From an uncultured Butyrivibrio sp. (lineage in GTDB: Bacteria; Bacillota; Clostridia; Lachnospirales; Lachnospiraceae): 37,254 nucleotides of DNA. Numbering within the stretch: the stretch's first letter is position 1; every line of letters starts with the position of its first letter. The translations under genes were made by a program, and so were the position numbers. Shown here piece by piece: positions 15,667 to 24,254 of this stretch. Location of the stretch: the NCBI GenBank assembly GCA_910577605.1, contig CAJTON010000031.1:1-37254 (forward strand), read 5' to 3'. The notes beneath the pieces were generated by a model that saw only the letters and a list, made by a program, of their open reading frames with translations, was not told the origin of the DNA and ran no database searches.

Positions 15667-17151
15667 TTAGTCAGCCTTGTATACAAGCTCATAATCCTTG
15701 ATTGCGGGATACTTCTCGCCAACAGCCTTCTTGAAAGCATCCATTGCCTCTTCAAGAGTAGCGGCTCCAAGGAAGTAGTTGTGCATTGCGTTCTGGAACT
15801 CCTCGTTGCAGCCCTGATCGTACTCGCCAAGATACTTGAGGTCGATCTTACCTACGCCTGCGTTGTAGTAAGGAATAGGATTCATTCCAAGGAATTCAGA
15901 CTTATAATTAGCATCGTTAGCAATCTTATCCATAGCTTCCTTGTTGTTTACGAAGTCGTTCTTTACCTTGCAGATCTCAGTCATGATGTCCGCATCCGTC
16001 GTAAGAGCAAGCATGATGTTCTTAACAAGAGTCTTGTTGTCGGTGTTGGAGCCTGCGCAAACCCATGTGCCGCCCCAGAAGAAGTTCTGAGGTCCCTCAC
16101 AGATGGACCATACGCCGTTGTTGGTGTACTGCTTGGTATCAGGATCCTTAAGTCCGATATTGAAGTCTACAAGCCAAGCGGGTCCGAAGTAGCAGAATAC
16201 CTTCTGGTCTGCGGGGAAACCGCTCTTCCACTCATCACTCCAAAGGAGGGTCTTGTCGTTGTATCCCTTATCGGTGAAATCCTTTGTCTGCTTAACCCAC
16301 TCCATGATTGCGTCGTCAACCACGATCTTCTGACCGTCCTTGTCAACCCACTTTGAAGATACGTTGTTGGAGAATACACGGTAGGTATCGTCAAATCCGG
16401 AAACTGCCTTGTAGCCCTTATCAGCTAACTTCTTAGCGGTATCATTGAATGTAGCCCAGTCCTTTACAGCAGCCTGAACGGTATCGGGATCGTCAGCGCC
16501 GAGAACTTCCTTAGCGATTGCTTTGTTGTAGCAAAGCACGCCGGGGCAGCCCTGCCATGAAAGACCCTTAAGCTTGCCGTCCGCGCTGGTCATAACGTCC
16601 TGCGTGTATGTAAACTGATTAGCGATCTGCTCCTTGGTGATACCAAGCTCGGTAATATCCATGGACGCAGGATCGTCAACATACTTAAGCGCATAGTCAG
16701 CCTCTACGAGGAAGATATCGATTATCTCATCTGCACCTACTTCGCCCTTGTCCTCTTTGTCAAGCTGCATATCAAGGTTATCCTGATACTTGTTATCCTT
16801 GTTCTCAACGATCGTAAACTTAACGGTTACGTCGCCGATCTTGCCTGTGGTTCCGTCAACCTTCTCATATCCGGGATAAAACTCCTCAACTCTCTCTTTG
16901 AACTCTTCGTTCCATACATAAATATTGAGAACCTTACCCTCGCCCTCTCCTACATCGCTGTAGTCAACCTTGTCACCGGTTCCGGGAGCCTTTGTCTCGT
17001 CAGTTCCGGGAGCCTTTGTCTCACCGGGTGCTTCCGTCTTCTTATCGCCTGAGCCTGATGAAGAAGATGAAGACTTTCCGCAGCCTGCGAATGCTGCGAT
17101 CGACATTACAGCTGCCAGACCGATAGCTGCAAATCTCTTAAACTTAGTCAT
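15667..17151 (-). CDS. Carbohydrate ABC transporter solute-binding lipoprotein
   Basis: Extracytoplasmic sugar-binding protein of 494 residues anchored by lipid. The signal peptide ends in AFAGC (lipobox), then a Ser-rich stretch and a Thr/Pro/Gly linker containing repeated KAPG units. The mature part starts KVLNIYVWNEEF and resembles family-1 extracellular binding proteins, with GLSWQGCPGVLCYNK and many aromatic residues suited to sugar stacking. The ATG at 17151 was chosen because GGAGG lies 4-5 bases upstream; longer frames begin inside the leader. A 6-base hairpin (17166-17171 with 17181-17186) sits just before the ribosome binding site and may stabilise the message. It is the first gene of the importer operon, downstream of its own promoter and a candidate LacI operator. 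Confidence 0.93.
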   Translation of the reverse strand: MTKFKRFAAIGLAAVMSIAAFAGCGKSSSSSSGSGDKKTEAPGETKAPGTDETKAPGTGDKVDYSDVGEGEGKVLNIYVWNEEFKERVEEFYPGYEKVDGTTGKIGDVTVKFTIVENKDNKYQDNLDMQLDKEDKGEVGADEIIDIFLVEADYALKYVDDPASMDITELGITKEQIANQFTYTQDVMTSADGKLKGLSWQGCPGVLCYNKAIAKEVLGADDPDTVQAAVKDWATFNDTAKKLADKGYKAVSGFDDTYRVFSNNVSSKWVDKDGQKIVVDDAIMEWVKQTKDFTDKGYNDKTLLWSDEWKSGFPADQKVFCYFGPAWLVDFNIGLKDPDTKQYTNNGVWSICEGPQNFFWGGTWVCAGSNTDNKTLVKNIMLALTTDADIMTEICKVKNDFVNNKEAMDKIANDANYKSEFLGMNPIPYYNAGVGKIDLKYLGEYDQGCNEEFQNAMHNYFLGAATLEEAMDAFKKAVGEKYPAIKDYELVYKAD

Positions 17152-17207
17152 TGTTCCTCCGTTCTGCCGCATTACCCTATTGCGGCTGATTCTTTTTTTG
17201 TTACTGC

Positions 17208-17229
17208 AAACGATCATACTAAATCGTTT
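17208..17229. promoter_or_regulatory. Candidate operator (inverted repeat) in the importer leader
   Basis: AAACGAT (17208-17214) and ATCGTTT (17223-17229) form perfect arms around an 8-base spacer. The site lies immediately downstream of the importer -10, over the expected transcription start. CG-containing half-sites and this position suit a LacI-type repressor, whose gene is adjacent. The wide spacer is not typical for LacI. Confidence 0.45.
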
Positions 17230-17239
17230 TCGCAACTTA

Positions 17240-17268
17240 ATAATACATCACTTTAACAACAAATGCAA
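17240..17268 (-). promoter_or_regulatory. Sigma-A promoter of the importer operon
   Basis: Minus strand TTGCAT (17268-17263), 17-base spacer, TATTAT (17245-17240). Predicted start about 17233, giving an 80-base leader. Confidence 0.7.
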
Positions 17269-17319
17269 CCACTTTTTGTACTTTTTTGTTAAATTTGTCT
17301 ATTTTATCGGGTAACACGC

Positions 17320-17370
17320 AAAAACAAAGGAGCCTGCGCTGCCTGAATGCCCGGCGCAAGCCCCTTTTTT
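17320..17370 (-). terminator. Terminator after lacI (bidirectional in form)
   Basis: GGAGCCTGCGC (17329-17339) pairs with GCGCAAGCCCC (17354-17364), allowing G-T pairs. T-rich tracts flank both sides (17365-17370 on plus; complement of 17320-17328 on minus). It isolates lacI from the importer promoter. Confidence 0.8.
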
Positions 17371-17429
17371 CAGAAATCGTTTTCGTTTTTTCGGCAAAAA
17401 AAAGAAAAATCCACGGATTTTCGACAGTA

Positions 17430-18443
17430 TCAGCCAATCCTTCCTACCGATTCCCCTTTAAACAGCTCATTGTCTATCACGATCTGTTCAATAGCCGTAA
17501 GCCTCGGATGCTCGATAAGCCCTATAAGCTTTTCCGCCGCGCTCCTGCCTATATTGACGGTGTTCTGTATGACCGTCGTAAGCTTCGGCTCAAACTGTAT
17601 CGCCATCGGGATCCCGTCGTATCCCGCAACGGATATGTCCTCCGGAATCCGAAAGCCCATATTCCTCAGCGCGTTAACGCCGCCAAAACTTGAGTAATCG
17701 TCCGGATACAGTATGCATGTAGGCGGTACGGGCAGCGCCATAAGCTCTCGCGTCACACGCGCCGCGTCCTCCATATTGCGGTACTTTATCTCCCTCACAT
17801 AATTGTCGTTGACCGGGATCTTGTTGTTTTCCATCGTAATATAGAAGCCGGAAAGCCGGTTCGTCGTAGGAAGCGACGCCTCGCCATAAAGGTAAGCGAT
17901 ATTTTTGTGCCCCATATCTATCACATACTGCGTCAGCATTGACATTCCTTTAAGATTATTGGAAAGGATCGCTATCCGCTCATTGGCGTTATAGTCGATC
18001 GTAACGATCGGTATCTCGCTGTTTATAAGCTCCTGCACCTCCGGGGCTTCAAATTTTACGCAGGCGATAACCACGCCGTCAAATCTCCTGTATCGGCTGT
18101 GTTCAAGATAGCTCATGCCGTCCTTGCCGTATTTATGGGATATTATGAAAGTAATGTCATAACCGTATTTCTCAGCGGTCACCTTAAAGCTGTCGAGCAC
18201 CCTCGCAAAGAAGTCATGCGTAAGCCCGTTCATAGCCTCGTCTACAAAAAGCACGCCGAGGTTCTTGCTTTTATTTGTTTTAAGCACCTGCGCCGCCGCG
18301 TTCGGTCTGTATCCCATCTCCGCCGCCTTGCTTCTTATAAGCTCTTTGGTCGCGTCGCTTATGTCGCTGTGATTGTTTAAAGCCTTGCTGACCGTCGATG
18401 CGGAGACCCCGCATGCCGACGCAATGTCCTTTATCGATACCAT
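17430..18443 (-). CDS. LacI family transcriptional regulator
   Basis: DNA-binding repressor of 337 residues. Residues 2-50 form the LacI helix-turn-helix and hinge: SIKDIASACGVSASTVSKAL, then RIRSKAAEMGY-type sequence and RPNAAAQVLK. The rest is a periplasmic-binding-protein-like effector domain beginning SKNLGVLFVD, with FDGVVIACV and PEDISVAGYDGIPMA, the standard LacI landmarks. AGAGGT precedes the ATG. It sits between the importer and the DUF624/GH94 genes and most likely controls them in response to the sugar or a phosphorylated product. The upstream DUF624 gene ends 48 bases before and may share its transcript. Confidence 0.94.
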   Translation of the reverse strand: MVSIKDIASACGVSASTVSKALNNHSDISDATKELIRSKAAEMGYRPNAAAQVLKTNKSKNLGVLFVDEAMNGLTHDFFARVLDSFKVTAEKYGYDITFIISHKYGKDGMSYLEHSRYRRFDGVVIACVKFEAPEVQELINSEIPIVTIDYNANERIAILSNNLKGMSMLTQYVIDMGHKNIAYLYGEASLPTTNRLSGFYITMENNKIPVNDNYVREIKYRNMEDAARVTRELMALPVPPTCILYPDDYSSFGGVNALRNMGFRIPEDISVAGYDGIPMAIQFEPKLTTVIQNTVNIGRSAAEKLIGLIEHPRLTAIEQIVIDNELFKGESVGRIG

Positions 18444-18490
18444 TTTTACCTCTTTCGCCGCTGCCGGGATTCATTGCCGCGCAGCCTTTA

Positions 18491-19117
18491 CTAATCCTCT
18501 TTCTTCTCAAGTTTATAGAAAATATGTTTATAAATTCCCGCCGTCACATAGATCAGAACCGCAAAACCGCAGAGCAGCCATATCCACCCCACATATATCA
18601 AAAGCCCCGGGACCGACAAAAAAGCGAGAATCGGAACCGCCCATACCAGCCATATAAGCAAAGTCCACGCAAGATTAGCGAATCCCACCTTAAATCCGTT
18701 CAGTATCTGCGTCATTATCGTATTTTTATATCTCGCGATAAGCATGAACACATAAGTCCCGCAAGCCCCGACAATTATCGCTCCGATAGCGCAGGCTACG
18801 CATACCGCCATATTTCCGCTGATTGAAACGCTCCATACGATGCCGTAAACAAGCGCCGACATTATCCCCGCAAAAATTATCCAAACAAGCGTTGAATTAA
18901 GGAAATTTAACGCAAAAGTGCGAAAAAATACAGATGTGATCTTCACATCCGGCTCCTCTTTCATCTTATAACACACAAAATTGGCTGCCGTAAGCGACGC
19001 TCCGATAGTAACTACAGGAATGCTGCACACAAGAAAATATATGTTTACCAGTATAAAGCAGCCAAGCTTGTACATAAATCTGTTGAAGGGATTGTCCGCA
19101 CTGAAAAATTTACTCAT
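18491..19117 (-). CDS. DUF624 (YesL-like) membrane protein
   Basis: Membrane protein of 208 residues with about five hydrophobic segments. The N-terminal NPFNRFMYKLGCFILVNIYF and the following CSIPVVTIGASLTA match the DUF624 family, whose members such as YesL usually neighbour CUT1 sugar importers and glycoside-active enzymes. The biochemical role is unknown. The ATG at 19117 was preferred over an in-frame TTG two codons upstream because GGCGG lies 8 bases before it. It heads the minus-strand unit toward lacI and is divergent from the GH94 gene. Confidence 0.87.
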   Translation of the reverse strand: MSKFFSADNPFNRFMYKLGCFILVNIYFLVCSIPVVTIGASLTAANFVCYKMKEEPDVKITSVFFRTFALNFLNSTLVWIIFAGIMSALVYGIVWSVSISGNMAVCVACAIGAIIVGACGTYVFMLIARYKNTIMTQILNGFKVGFANLAWTLLIWLVWAVPILAFLSVPGLLIYVGWIWLLCGFAVLIYVTAGIYKHIFYKLEKKED

Positions 19118-19179
19118 TCCCAAATCCGCCTTTACCGGTATTCGTGCAAAAACCCCGTCCGCATTTTTGCAATTAAAAT

Positions 19180-19188
19180 ATTATATCA
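19180..19188 (-). promoter_or_regulatory. Extended -10 promoter of the DUF624-lacI unit
   Basis: Minus strand TGATATAAT (19188-19180), extended -10 with consensus hexamer. A TTGATT lies 15 bases upstream. Confidence 0.5.
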
Positions 19189-19257
19189 AAAGATTACAAA
19201 AATCAATACGCTTTGCGCTTATTTTCAGAATATTTTTTAAACCGCCTTTTAAACTTC

Positions 19258-19286
19258 TTGTATTTTAATATGGCGTTTGTTATAAT
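19258..19286 (+). promoter_or_regulatory. Sigma-A promoter of the GH94 gene
   Basis: TTGTAT (19258-19263), 17-base spacer, TATAAT (19281-19286). Predicted start near 19293, giving a leader of about 115 bases. Confidence 0.7.
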
Positions 19287-19324
19287 AAGAATACTTGTGA
19301 GGTATTTGCCGAAGAGATTCGGTT

Positions 19325-19391
19325 CCCATTATTTAAGGAAAGTTCCGTCCGGCGCGGCGCGCTTTGCCGGAACGTTAATGGGTTATTTTTT
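19325..19391 (+). promoter_or_regulatory. Terminator-like hairpin in the GH94 leader (candidate attenuator)
   Basis: CCCATT (19325-19330) pairs with AATGGG (19377-19382), and inside it GTTCCG (19342-19347) pairs with CGGAAC (19368-19373); a T-rich tract (TTATTTTTT, 19383-19391) follows directly. The T tract ends 3 bases before the ribosome binding site. Upstream in the same leader is a small hairpin CCGAA-GAGA-TTCGG (19309-19322). The layout is that of a transcriptional attenuator or riboswitch expression platform, but no known aptamer was recognised. Confidence 0.55.
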
Positions 19392-19409
19392 ATCAGGAGG
19401 ATAATGTAT

Positions 19410-21845
19410 ATGAAGTATGGTTATTTTGACGATTCCAACAGAGAATACGTCATCACTACCCCGAAAACTCCCCTTCCGTGGATAAACTATCTCGGTTCAA
19501 AGGAGTTTTTCACGCTTATTTCCAACACCTGCGGCGGTTACACCTTCTATAAGGACGCCAAGCTGTTAAGACTTACACGCTACCGTTACAACGATGTGCC
19601 TAATGACATAAACGGTAAGTACATTTACATAAAAGACGGAGATTCGATCTGGAATCCCGGCTGGAAGCCCGTCAAGACGGAGTTAGATTCTTATGAGTGC
19701 CGTCACGGTATGGGCTACAGCAAATTCAAAAGCTCCAAAAACGGACTTGAGGCTTCGGTCCTGACCTTTGTTCCCATGAGCGACAACTGCGAGGTAACGC
19801 GACTTACGCTCACCAATAATTCTTCGTCGGACAAGGATTTCAAGGTATTTTCCTATGTCGAGTGGTGCCTTTGGAACGCTGACGACGATTCCCGCAATTT
19901 CCAGCGCAATCTGAGCACCGGAGAGGTTGAAATAGACGGCTCCACAATTTATCATAAGACGGAATACCGCGAGCGCCGCAACCATTACGCAGTATATTCC
20001 GTAAACAGTCCCGTTGACGGCTTCGATACCGCAAGGGACAGCTTTGTCGGACTTTACAACGGAATAGACACTCCCGACGCGGTCGTAAACGGCTCATGCA
20101 CCGGCTCCGTGGCAAGCGGCTGGTCTCCTATCGCGAGTCATCAGCTCAACGTAAAGCTTGCTCCCGGAGAAAGCAAAAGCTTCGTGTTCGTGCTTGCCTA
20201 TATCGAAAATCCCGTTGAGGACAAATGGGAATCGCACAATGTCGTCAACAAAAAGCCCGCAAAAGCACTTCTTGCCAAATATCAGACTGACGAAGACGTT
20301 GACGCGGCTTTCAAAGAGCTTAACGACTACTGGAGCGCTCTGCTTTCCAAATACACCGTCAATTCCTCCAACGATAAGGTCAACCGCATGGTAAATATCT
20401 GGAACCAGTATCAGTGCATGGTGACCTTCAATATGAGCCGTTCCGCTTCATATTATGAATCGGGTATCGGACGCGGAATGGGCTTCCGTGATTCGTGTCA
20501 GGACCTTCTCGGCTTCGTTCATCTCATTCCGGAGAGGGCGCGTCAGAGGATCATAGATATAGCTTCAACTCAGTTTGAGGACGGAAGCGCTTATCATCAG
20601 TACCAGCCTCTCACCAAGAAGGGCAACGCCGACATCGGAAGCGGCTTTAACGACGACCCGCTCTGGCTTATTGCGGGAACAAACGCCTACATCAAGGAAA
20701 GCGGCGATATTTCCATCCTCAAGGAAATGGTTCCCTTTGACAACGACGAGTCCAAGGCACAGCCGCTTATGACGCACCTGAAACGTTCTTTTGATTACAT
20801 CGTTAATCACAAGGGACCTCATAAGCTTCCCCTTATCGGACGCGCGGACTGGAACGACTGCCTTAACCTTAACTGCTTTTCCGAGCAGCCCGGCGAATCC
20901 TTCCAGACCTTCGGACCTTCTGAGGGTCCCGTTGCGGAATCCGTATTCATAGCGGGAATGTTTGTAAAATACGGCAGGGAATACGCGGAGCTCTGCGAGC
21001 TTCTCGGAGATTCCGCCGAAGCCGCTTACGCGCTTGCCGAGGTTGATAAAATGTATAAAGCGGTTCTTGCCGACGGCTGGGACGGCGACTGGTTCGTGCG
21101 CGCTTACGACGCTTACAGCAATAAGGTCGGCTCCAAGGAATGCGAGGAGGGGCAGATCTTCATCGAGCCTCAGGGCTTCTGCGTCCTTGCCGGAATCGGC
21201 GTCGAAGAGGGACACGCTAAGAAGGCTCTCGACTCTGTCAAAGAAAAGCTTGACACGGATTACGGCGTAATGATCCTTCAGCCCGCCTACACCAAGTACC
21301 ATGTGGAGCTTGGCGAGGTTACCTCATATCCTCCGGGATACAAGGAGAACGCCGGAATCTTCTGCCATAACAACCCTTGGGTCTCCTGCGCCGAAACTGT
21401 TATCGGGCGCGGCGACAGAGCCTTTGAGATATATAAGAAAACCTGCCCCGCATACTGCGAGGAATTCAGCGAGATCCACAGGACCGAGCCTTATGTGTAC
21501 TCACAGATGGTTGCCGGACGCGACGCCAAGTTCCACGGCGAGGCTAAGAACAGCTGGCTTACCGGAACAGCGGCATGGACCTTCGTAAATATCTCCCAGT
21601 ATATTCTGGGCGTGGCTCCCACGCACAAGGGACTTTCAATCAATCCCTGCACGCCGAAGGGCTTCGGCGACTTCACGCTGACAAGGAAATTCCGCGAGGG
21701 AACCTACAACATCACGGTCAAGAATCCCTCCGATGTCGAAAAGGGCGTTAAGTCGATGACCGTTGACGGAACTCCGGTTGACGGCTGCGTCGTTCCCTAC
21801 GTTCCCGGCAAAGAAGTCTACAATGTTGAAGTTGTAATGGGATAA
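19410..21845 (+). CDS. Glycoside phosphorylase GH94 (cellobiose phosphorylase type)
   Basis: Cytosolic enzyme of 811 residues that would split cellobiose with phosphate into glucose and glucose 1-phosphate. The N-terminus KYGYFDDSNREYVITTPKTP is typical of cellobiose phosphorylases. The catalytic region GRADWNDCLNLN contains the general-acid Asp (about 480), and IGRGMGFRDSCQDLLG lies about 120 residues before it, as in GH94 enzymes. Length fits the family. The ATG at 19410 was chosen over that at 19404 because AGGAGG is 9 bases from the former and only 3 from the latter. The gene faces the DUF624-lacI-importer genes, giving a complete uptake and phosphorolysis locus. Other beta-glucan disaccharides cannot be excluded. 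Confidence 0.93.
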   Translation: MKYGYFDDSNREYVITTPKTPLPWINYLGSKEFFTLISNTCGGYTFYKDAKLLRLTRYRYNDVPNDINGKYIYIKDGDSIWNPGWKPVKTELDSYECRHGMGYSKFKSSKNGLEASVLTFVPMSDNCEVTRLTLTNNSSSDKDFKVFSYVEWCLWNADDDSRNFQRNLSTGEVEIDGSTIYHKTEYRERRNHYAVYSVNSPVDGFDTARDSFVGLYNGIDTPDAVVNGSCTGSVASGWSPIASHQLNVKLAPGESKSFVFVLAYIENPVEDKWESHNVVNKKPAKALLAKYQTDEDVDAAFKELNDYWSALLSKYTVNSSNDKVNRMVNIWNQYQCMVTFNMSRSASYYESGIGRGMGFRDSCQDLLGFVHLIPERARQRIIDIASTQFEDGSAYHQYQPLTKKGNADIGSGFNDDPLWLIAGTNAYIKESGDISILKEMVPFDNDESKAQPLMTHLKRSFDYIVNHKGPHKLPLIGRADWNDCLNLNCFSEQPGESFQTFGPSEGPVAESVFIAGMFVKYGREYAELCELLGDSAEAAYALAEVDKMYKAVLADGWDGDWFVRAYDAYSNKVGSKECEEGQIFIEPQGFCVLAGIGVEEGHAKKALDSVKEKLDTDYGVMILQPAYTKYHVELGEVTSYPPGYKENAGIFCHNNPWVSCAETVIGRGDRAFEIYKKTCPAYCEEFSEIHRTEPYVYSQMVAGRDAKFHGEAKNSWLTGTAAWTFVNISQYILGVAPTHKGLSINPCTPKGFGDFTLTRKFREGTYNITVKNPSDVEKGVKSMTVDGTPVDGCVVPYVPGKEVYNVEVVMG

Positions 21846-21864
21846 AACAAATACAGGCAATTTT

Positions 21865-21902
21865 AAAGGCTTCACGGCGAACTCTGCCGTGAAGCCTTTT
21901 TT
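21865..21902 (+). terminator. Intrinsic terminator after GH94
   Basis: Perfect 14-base arms (21865-21878 and 21886-21899) around GAACTCT, followed by a T tract. Strong on the plus strand. Confidence 0.95.
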
Positions 21903-21951
21903 ATATCCCTGTGCGGCAATCCGAACTTCCGCCGTACTGCCGCAGCTCGGC

Positions 21952-22542
21952 TTAAACGCATCTGAGAAGGTTCTTCATTTCACATACGCCTTTTCGCTGC
22001 GAAGCGATGATGGACTCAAGAATCGGAACAAGCCCCGGACATATTTTAAACCGGAGAAGGTTTTCCGACATCCGTATAGCGCCCTCGTGGTGAGGCACCA
22101 TCTCATATATAAAATCCGCGTTTATATTATTGACGGCGCGCGCGTTTGCCATTTCAAAAAACATCGTCTGCGAAATCTGCTCATAGCACTCGCGGTACAT
22201 ACATATATCCCACCGTGAATTTTTAAGCTTTCCGCATTCGTCTAGCAGCGCGCGCATTTTCTCTATGCCTTCGGTCTGTTCGGTAACTATATCAGAAGCA
22301 ATATCCTGCAAGGGTATAAAGGTCGTATATTGAAGCAGGTTACGCGACATCTCTATCGCAGCCATATGGTGAGGAAGCATCTGCACGATAAAGTCATGCG
22401 AAAGGCTGTCTGTCATTTCCGCCCCCATCATTTCGCTCACCATCTTATCCAATATCATACTGTAACGTCCAAGATAATTTTGTGTCACTCCGCTCAGACA
22501 TTCGTTTGCCCGCATGTCCCCGTTTCCCCGTTTTGCTCTCAT
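21952..22542 (-). CDS. DUF305-like protein with two His-His repeats
   Basis: Helical protein of up to 196 residues made of two related halves. Each carries the DUF305 signature: FIVQMLPHHMAAIEMSRNLL (51-70) and FIYEMVPHHEGAIRMSENLL (144-163). DUF305 is a ferritin-like four-helix domain that often binds metal, and the His-His pairs are probable ligands. No signal peptide is seen, unlike many DUF305 proteins, so it should be cytosolic. The start is uncertain: the ATG at 22542 has a poor ribosome binding site, while the in-frame ATG at 22515 follows a GGGG run. It is a single gene, convergent with GH94 and divergent from the bile-salt-hydrolase-like gene. Confidence 0.83.
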   Translation of the reverse strand: MRAKRGNGDMRANECLSGVTQNYLGRYSMILDKMVSEMMGAEMTDSLSHDFIVQMLPHHMAAIEMSRNLLQYTTFIPLQDIASDIVTEQTEGIEKMRALLDECGKLKNSRWDICMYRECYEQISQTMFFEMANARAVNNINADFIYEMVPHHEGAIRMSENLLRFKICPGLVPILESIIASQRKGVCEMKNLLRCV

Positions 22543-22664
22543 TTCTTAGTATTATTTATATGTGAAACTCCATTAATCGGTTACGCGGCCAAATCAGATG
22601 ATTACCGCTATACAATCCGGTTAAAATAAATATAATACATTATGAAATTAACGGAGGCAGTTTT

Positions 22665-23639
22665 ATGTGTACGGCAGCAACCTATAAAACAAAAGATTTT
22701 TACTTCGGCAGAACTCTGGATTACGATTGCTCATACGGGGAGGAGGTCACGGTAACGCCGCGTAATTATCCTTTTTCTTTCCGCCATTCGGGAAGCGGCA
22801 AAAGCCACTACGCGATGATAGGCATTGCCCATGTCGCGGACGGTTTCCCGCTTTACTACGACGCGGTCAACGAAAAGGGACTCGGAATGGCAGGTCTTAA
22901 TTTTGTCGGGAACGCCCGTTATATCAAAGAGATTCCGGGCAAAACAAATCTCGCGCAGTTTGAATTTATCCCGTGGCTTTTGTGCCGCTGCGCAAGCGTA
23001 AAAGAAGCCCGCAAAGTCCTGACGGGCATCAGCATTACCGACACGCCTTTTAGAGGCGATATGCCCGTCGCGCAGCTCCACTGGATAATCGCCGACGAAT
23101 GTGAAGCGATCACCGTCGAAGCGGTAAAAGAAGGACTGTCGGTATATGACAACCCCGCGGGTATTCTTACCAACAATCCGCCCTTTAAGGAGCAGATATT
23201 CAATCTCAATAATTATATGCATTTGTCTGCCAAACCGCCCGTGAATTTGTTCTCCGGCAGACTTTCCCTGTCCGCCTACAGCCGCGGCATGGGCGCAATA
23301 GGCCTGCCCGGAGATCTATCCTCACAGTCGCGCTTTGTCAGGGCTGCTTTTACCAAGTTAAACTCCGTTTCCGGCAGCTCTGAAAACGAAAGCGTCAGTC
23401 AGTTTTTTCATATTCTCGGCGCGGTCGGACAGACAAGGGGCTGCTGCGATCTGGGCGGCGGCAAATACGAAATTACGATTTACACCTCCTGTTGCAACGC
23501 CTCTAAAGGAATCTATTATTACACCACCTACGACAACAGCCAAATAACAGGAGTCGATATGCGCAGGGAAAATCTGGACGGAAGCGCCCTCTCCCGCTTT
23601 CCTCTTATTTTGAACGGGCAGATAAGGATGCAGAATTAG
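22665..23639 (+). CDS. Choloylglycine hydrolase family enzyme (bile salt hydrolase / penicillin acylase-like)
   Basis: N-terminal nucleophile amidohydrolase of 324 residues, the usual length. Cys2 would become the N-terminal nucleophile after Met removal. Other expected active-site residues are visible: Arg16 and Asp19 in FGRTLDYD, Asn79 in GLNFVG, the LTNNP motif (169-172) and Arg223 in SQSRFVRAAF. The start MCTAATYKTKDFYFGR is very like clostridial bile salt hydrolases. Such enzymes deconjugate glycine- or taurine-conjugated bile acids in the cytosol. Penicillin V or N-acyl-homoserine-lactone acylase activity is possible in the same family. GGAGG lies 7 bases before the ATG. Its 3' end overlaps spmA by 35 bases on the opposite strand. 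Confidence 0.9.
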   Translation: MCTAATYKTKDFYFGRTLDYDCSYGEEVTVTPRNYPFSFRHSGSGKSHYAMIGIAHVADGFPLYYDAVNEKGLGMAGLNFVGNARYIKEIPGKTNLAQFEFIPWLLCRCASVKEARKVLTGISITDTPFRGDMPVAQLHWIIADECEAITVEAVKEGLSVYDNPAGILTNNPPFKEQIFNLNNYMHLSAKPPVNLFSGRLSLSAYSRGMGAIGLPGDLSSQSRFVRAAFTKLNSVSGSSENESVSQFFHILGAVGQTRGCCDLGGGKYEITIYTSCCNASKGIYYYTTYDNSQITGVDMRRENLDGSALSRFPLILNGQIRMQN

Positions 23640-24237
23640 AGATATACTTTTTTTTGCGCCCCATTATCTTGCAGAAAATCACCGCTACCACGGTGCTTAT
23701 CGTCGTGGCGATTATTCCGGGAATGATTATCGCCGTCGGACTTACGCTGCCGTACTCCGCCCTGTAAGCTATAATATTTACGGGAATCAGCTGAATGGAC
23801 GAAATATTTATGATGAGAAAAGCGCACATCGCGTCGGAAGCGGTCTTCACATGGCGTCCCGCCGCCTCGTCCTGAAGCGACGCGAGCGCCTCCATCGCCT
23901 TGAGTCCCGCGGGCGTCGCCGCCCACCCCAGCCCGCACAGATTCGCGATCATATTCATCGCGATATACTCCGCCGCCGGATGCGACATCGGCACTTCGGG
24001 AAAAAGAAATTTAATAAGCGGACTGATCCTTCGCTTCAAGGAAGCTATCAGCCCGCTTTTCTGCGCAATATTCATAAGTCCTGTCCAAAGCGACACGATT
24101 CCGAGCATTGTGATGCACAGCGACACTGCCTCGCCGCCGCCCTCGATAAGTCCGCTGCTGACAGCCTCTATATTTCCTGTCACGGTCCCGTAGATAACTC
24201 CCGCAAGTATCATAAAAGCCCAAAGATAATTAAGCAT
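23605..24237 (-). CDS. spmA: Spore maturation protein A
   Basis: Membrane protein of 210 residues with several hydrophobic segments of the nucleoside-recognition/Gate family. The run GLGWAATPAGLKAMEAL (about 102-118), with FPEVPMSHPAAEYI before it and a VNIIAYRAEYGSVSPT segment after it, matches SpmA. In Bacillus, SpmA acts with SpmB in spore core dehydration. SpmB is not adjacent here: the next gene downstream is convergent, and the upstream gene is an aldose-epimerase homologue. The ribosome binding site (GTGGGG) is weak. The C-terminal coding end overlaps the convergent hydrolase gene. Confidence 0.88.
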   Translation of the reverse strand: MLNYLWAFMILAGVIYGTVTGNIEAVSSGLIEGGGEAVSLCITMLGIVSLWTGLMNIAQKSGLIASLKRRISPLIKFLFPEVPMSHPAAEYIAMNMIANLCGLGWAATPAGLKAMEALASLQDEAAGRHVKTASDAMCAFLIINISSIQLIPVNIIAYRAEYGSVSPTAIIIPGIIATTISTVVAVIFCKIMGRKKKYISNSASLSARSK

Positions 24238-24254
24238 ACGAAAAGCCCCACATA

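Noticed and set aside
20565..21302. 245-codon minus-strand open frame
   Set aside because: Opposite strand of the GH94 gene, no start signals, and composition that mirrors the coding strand.
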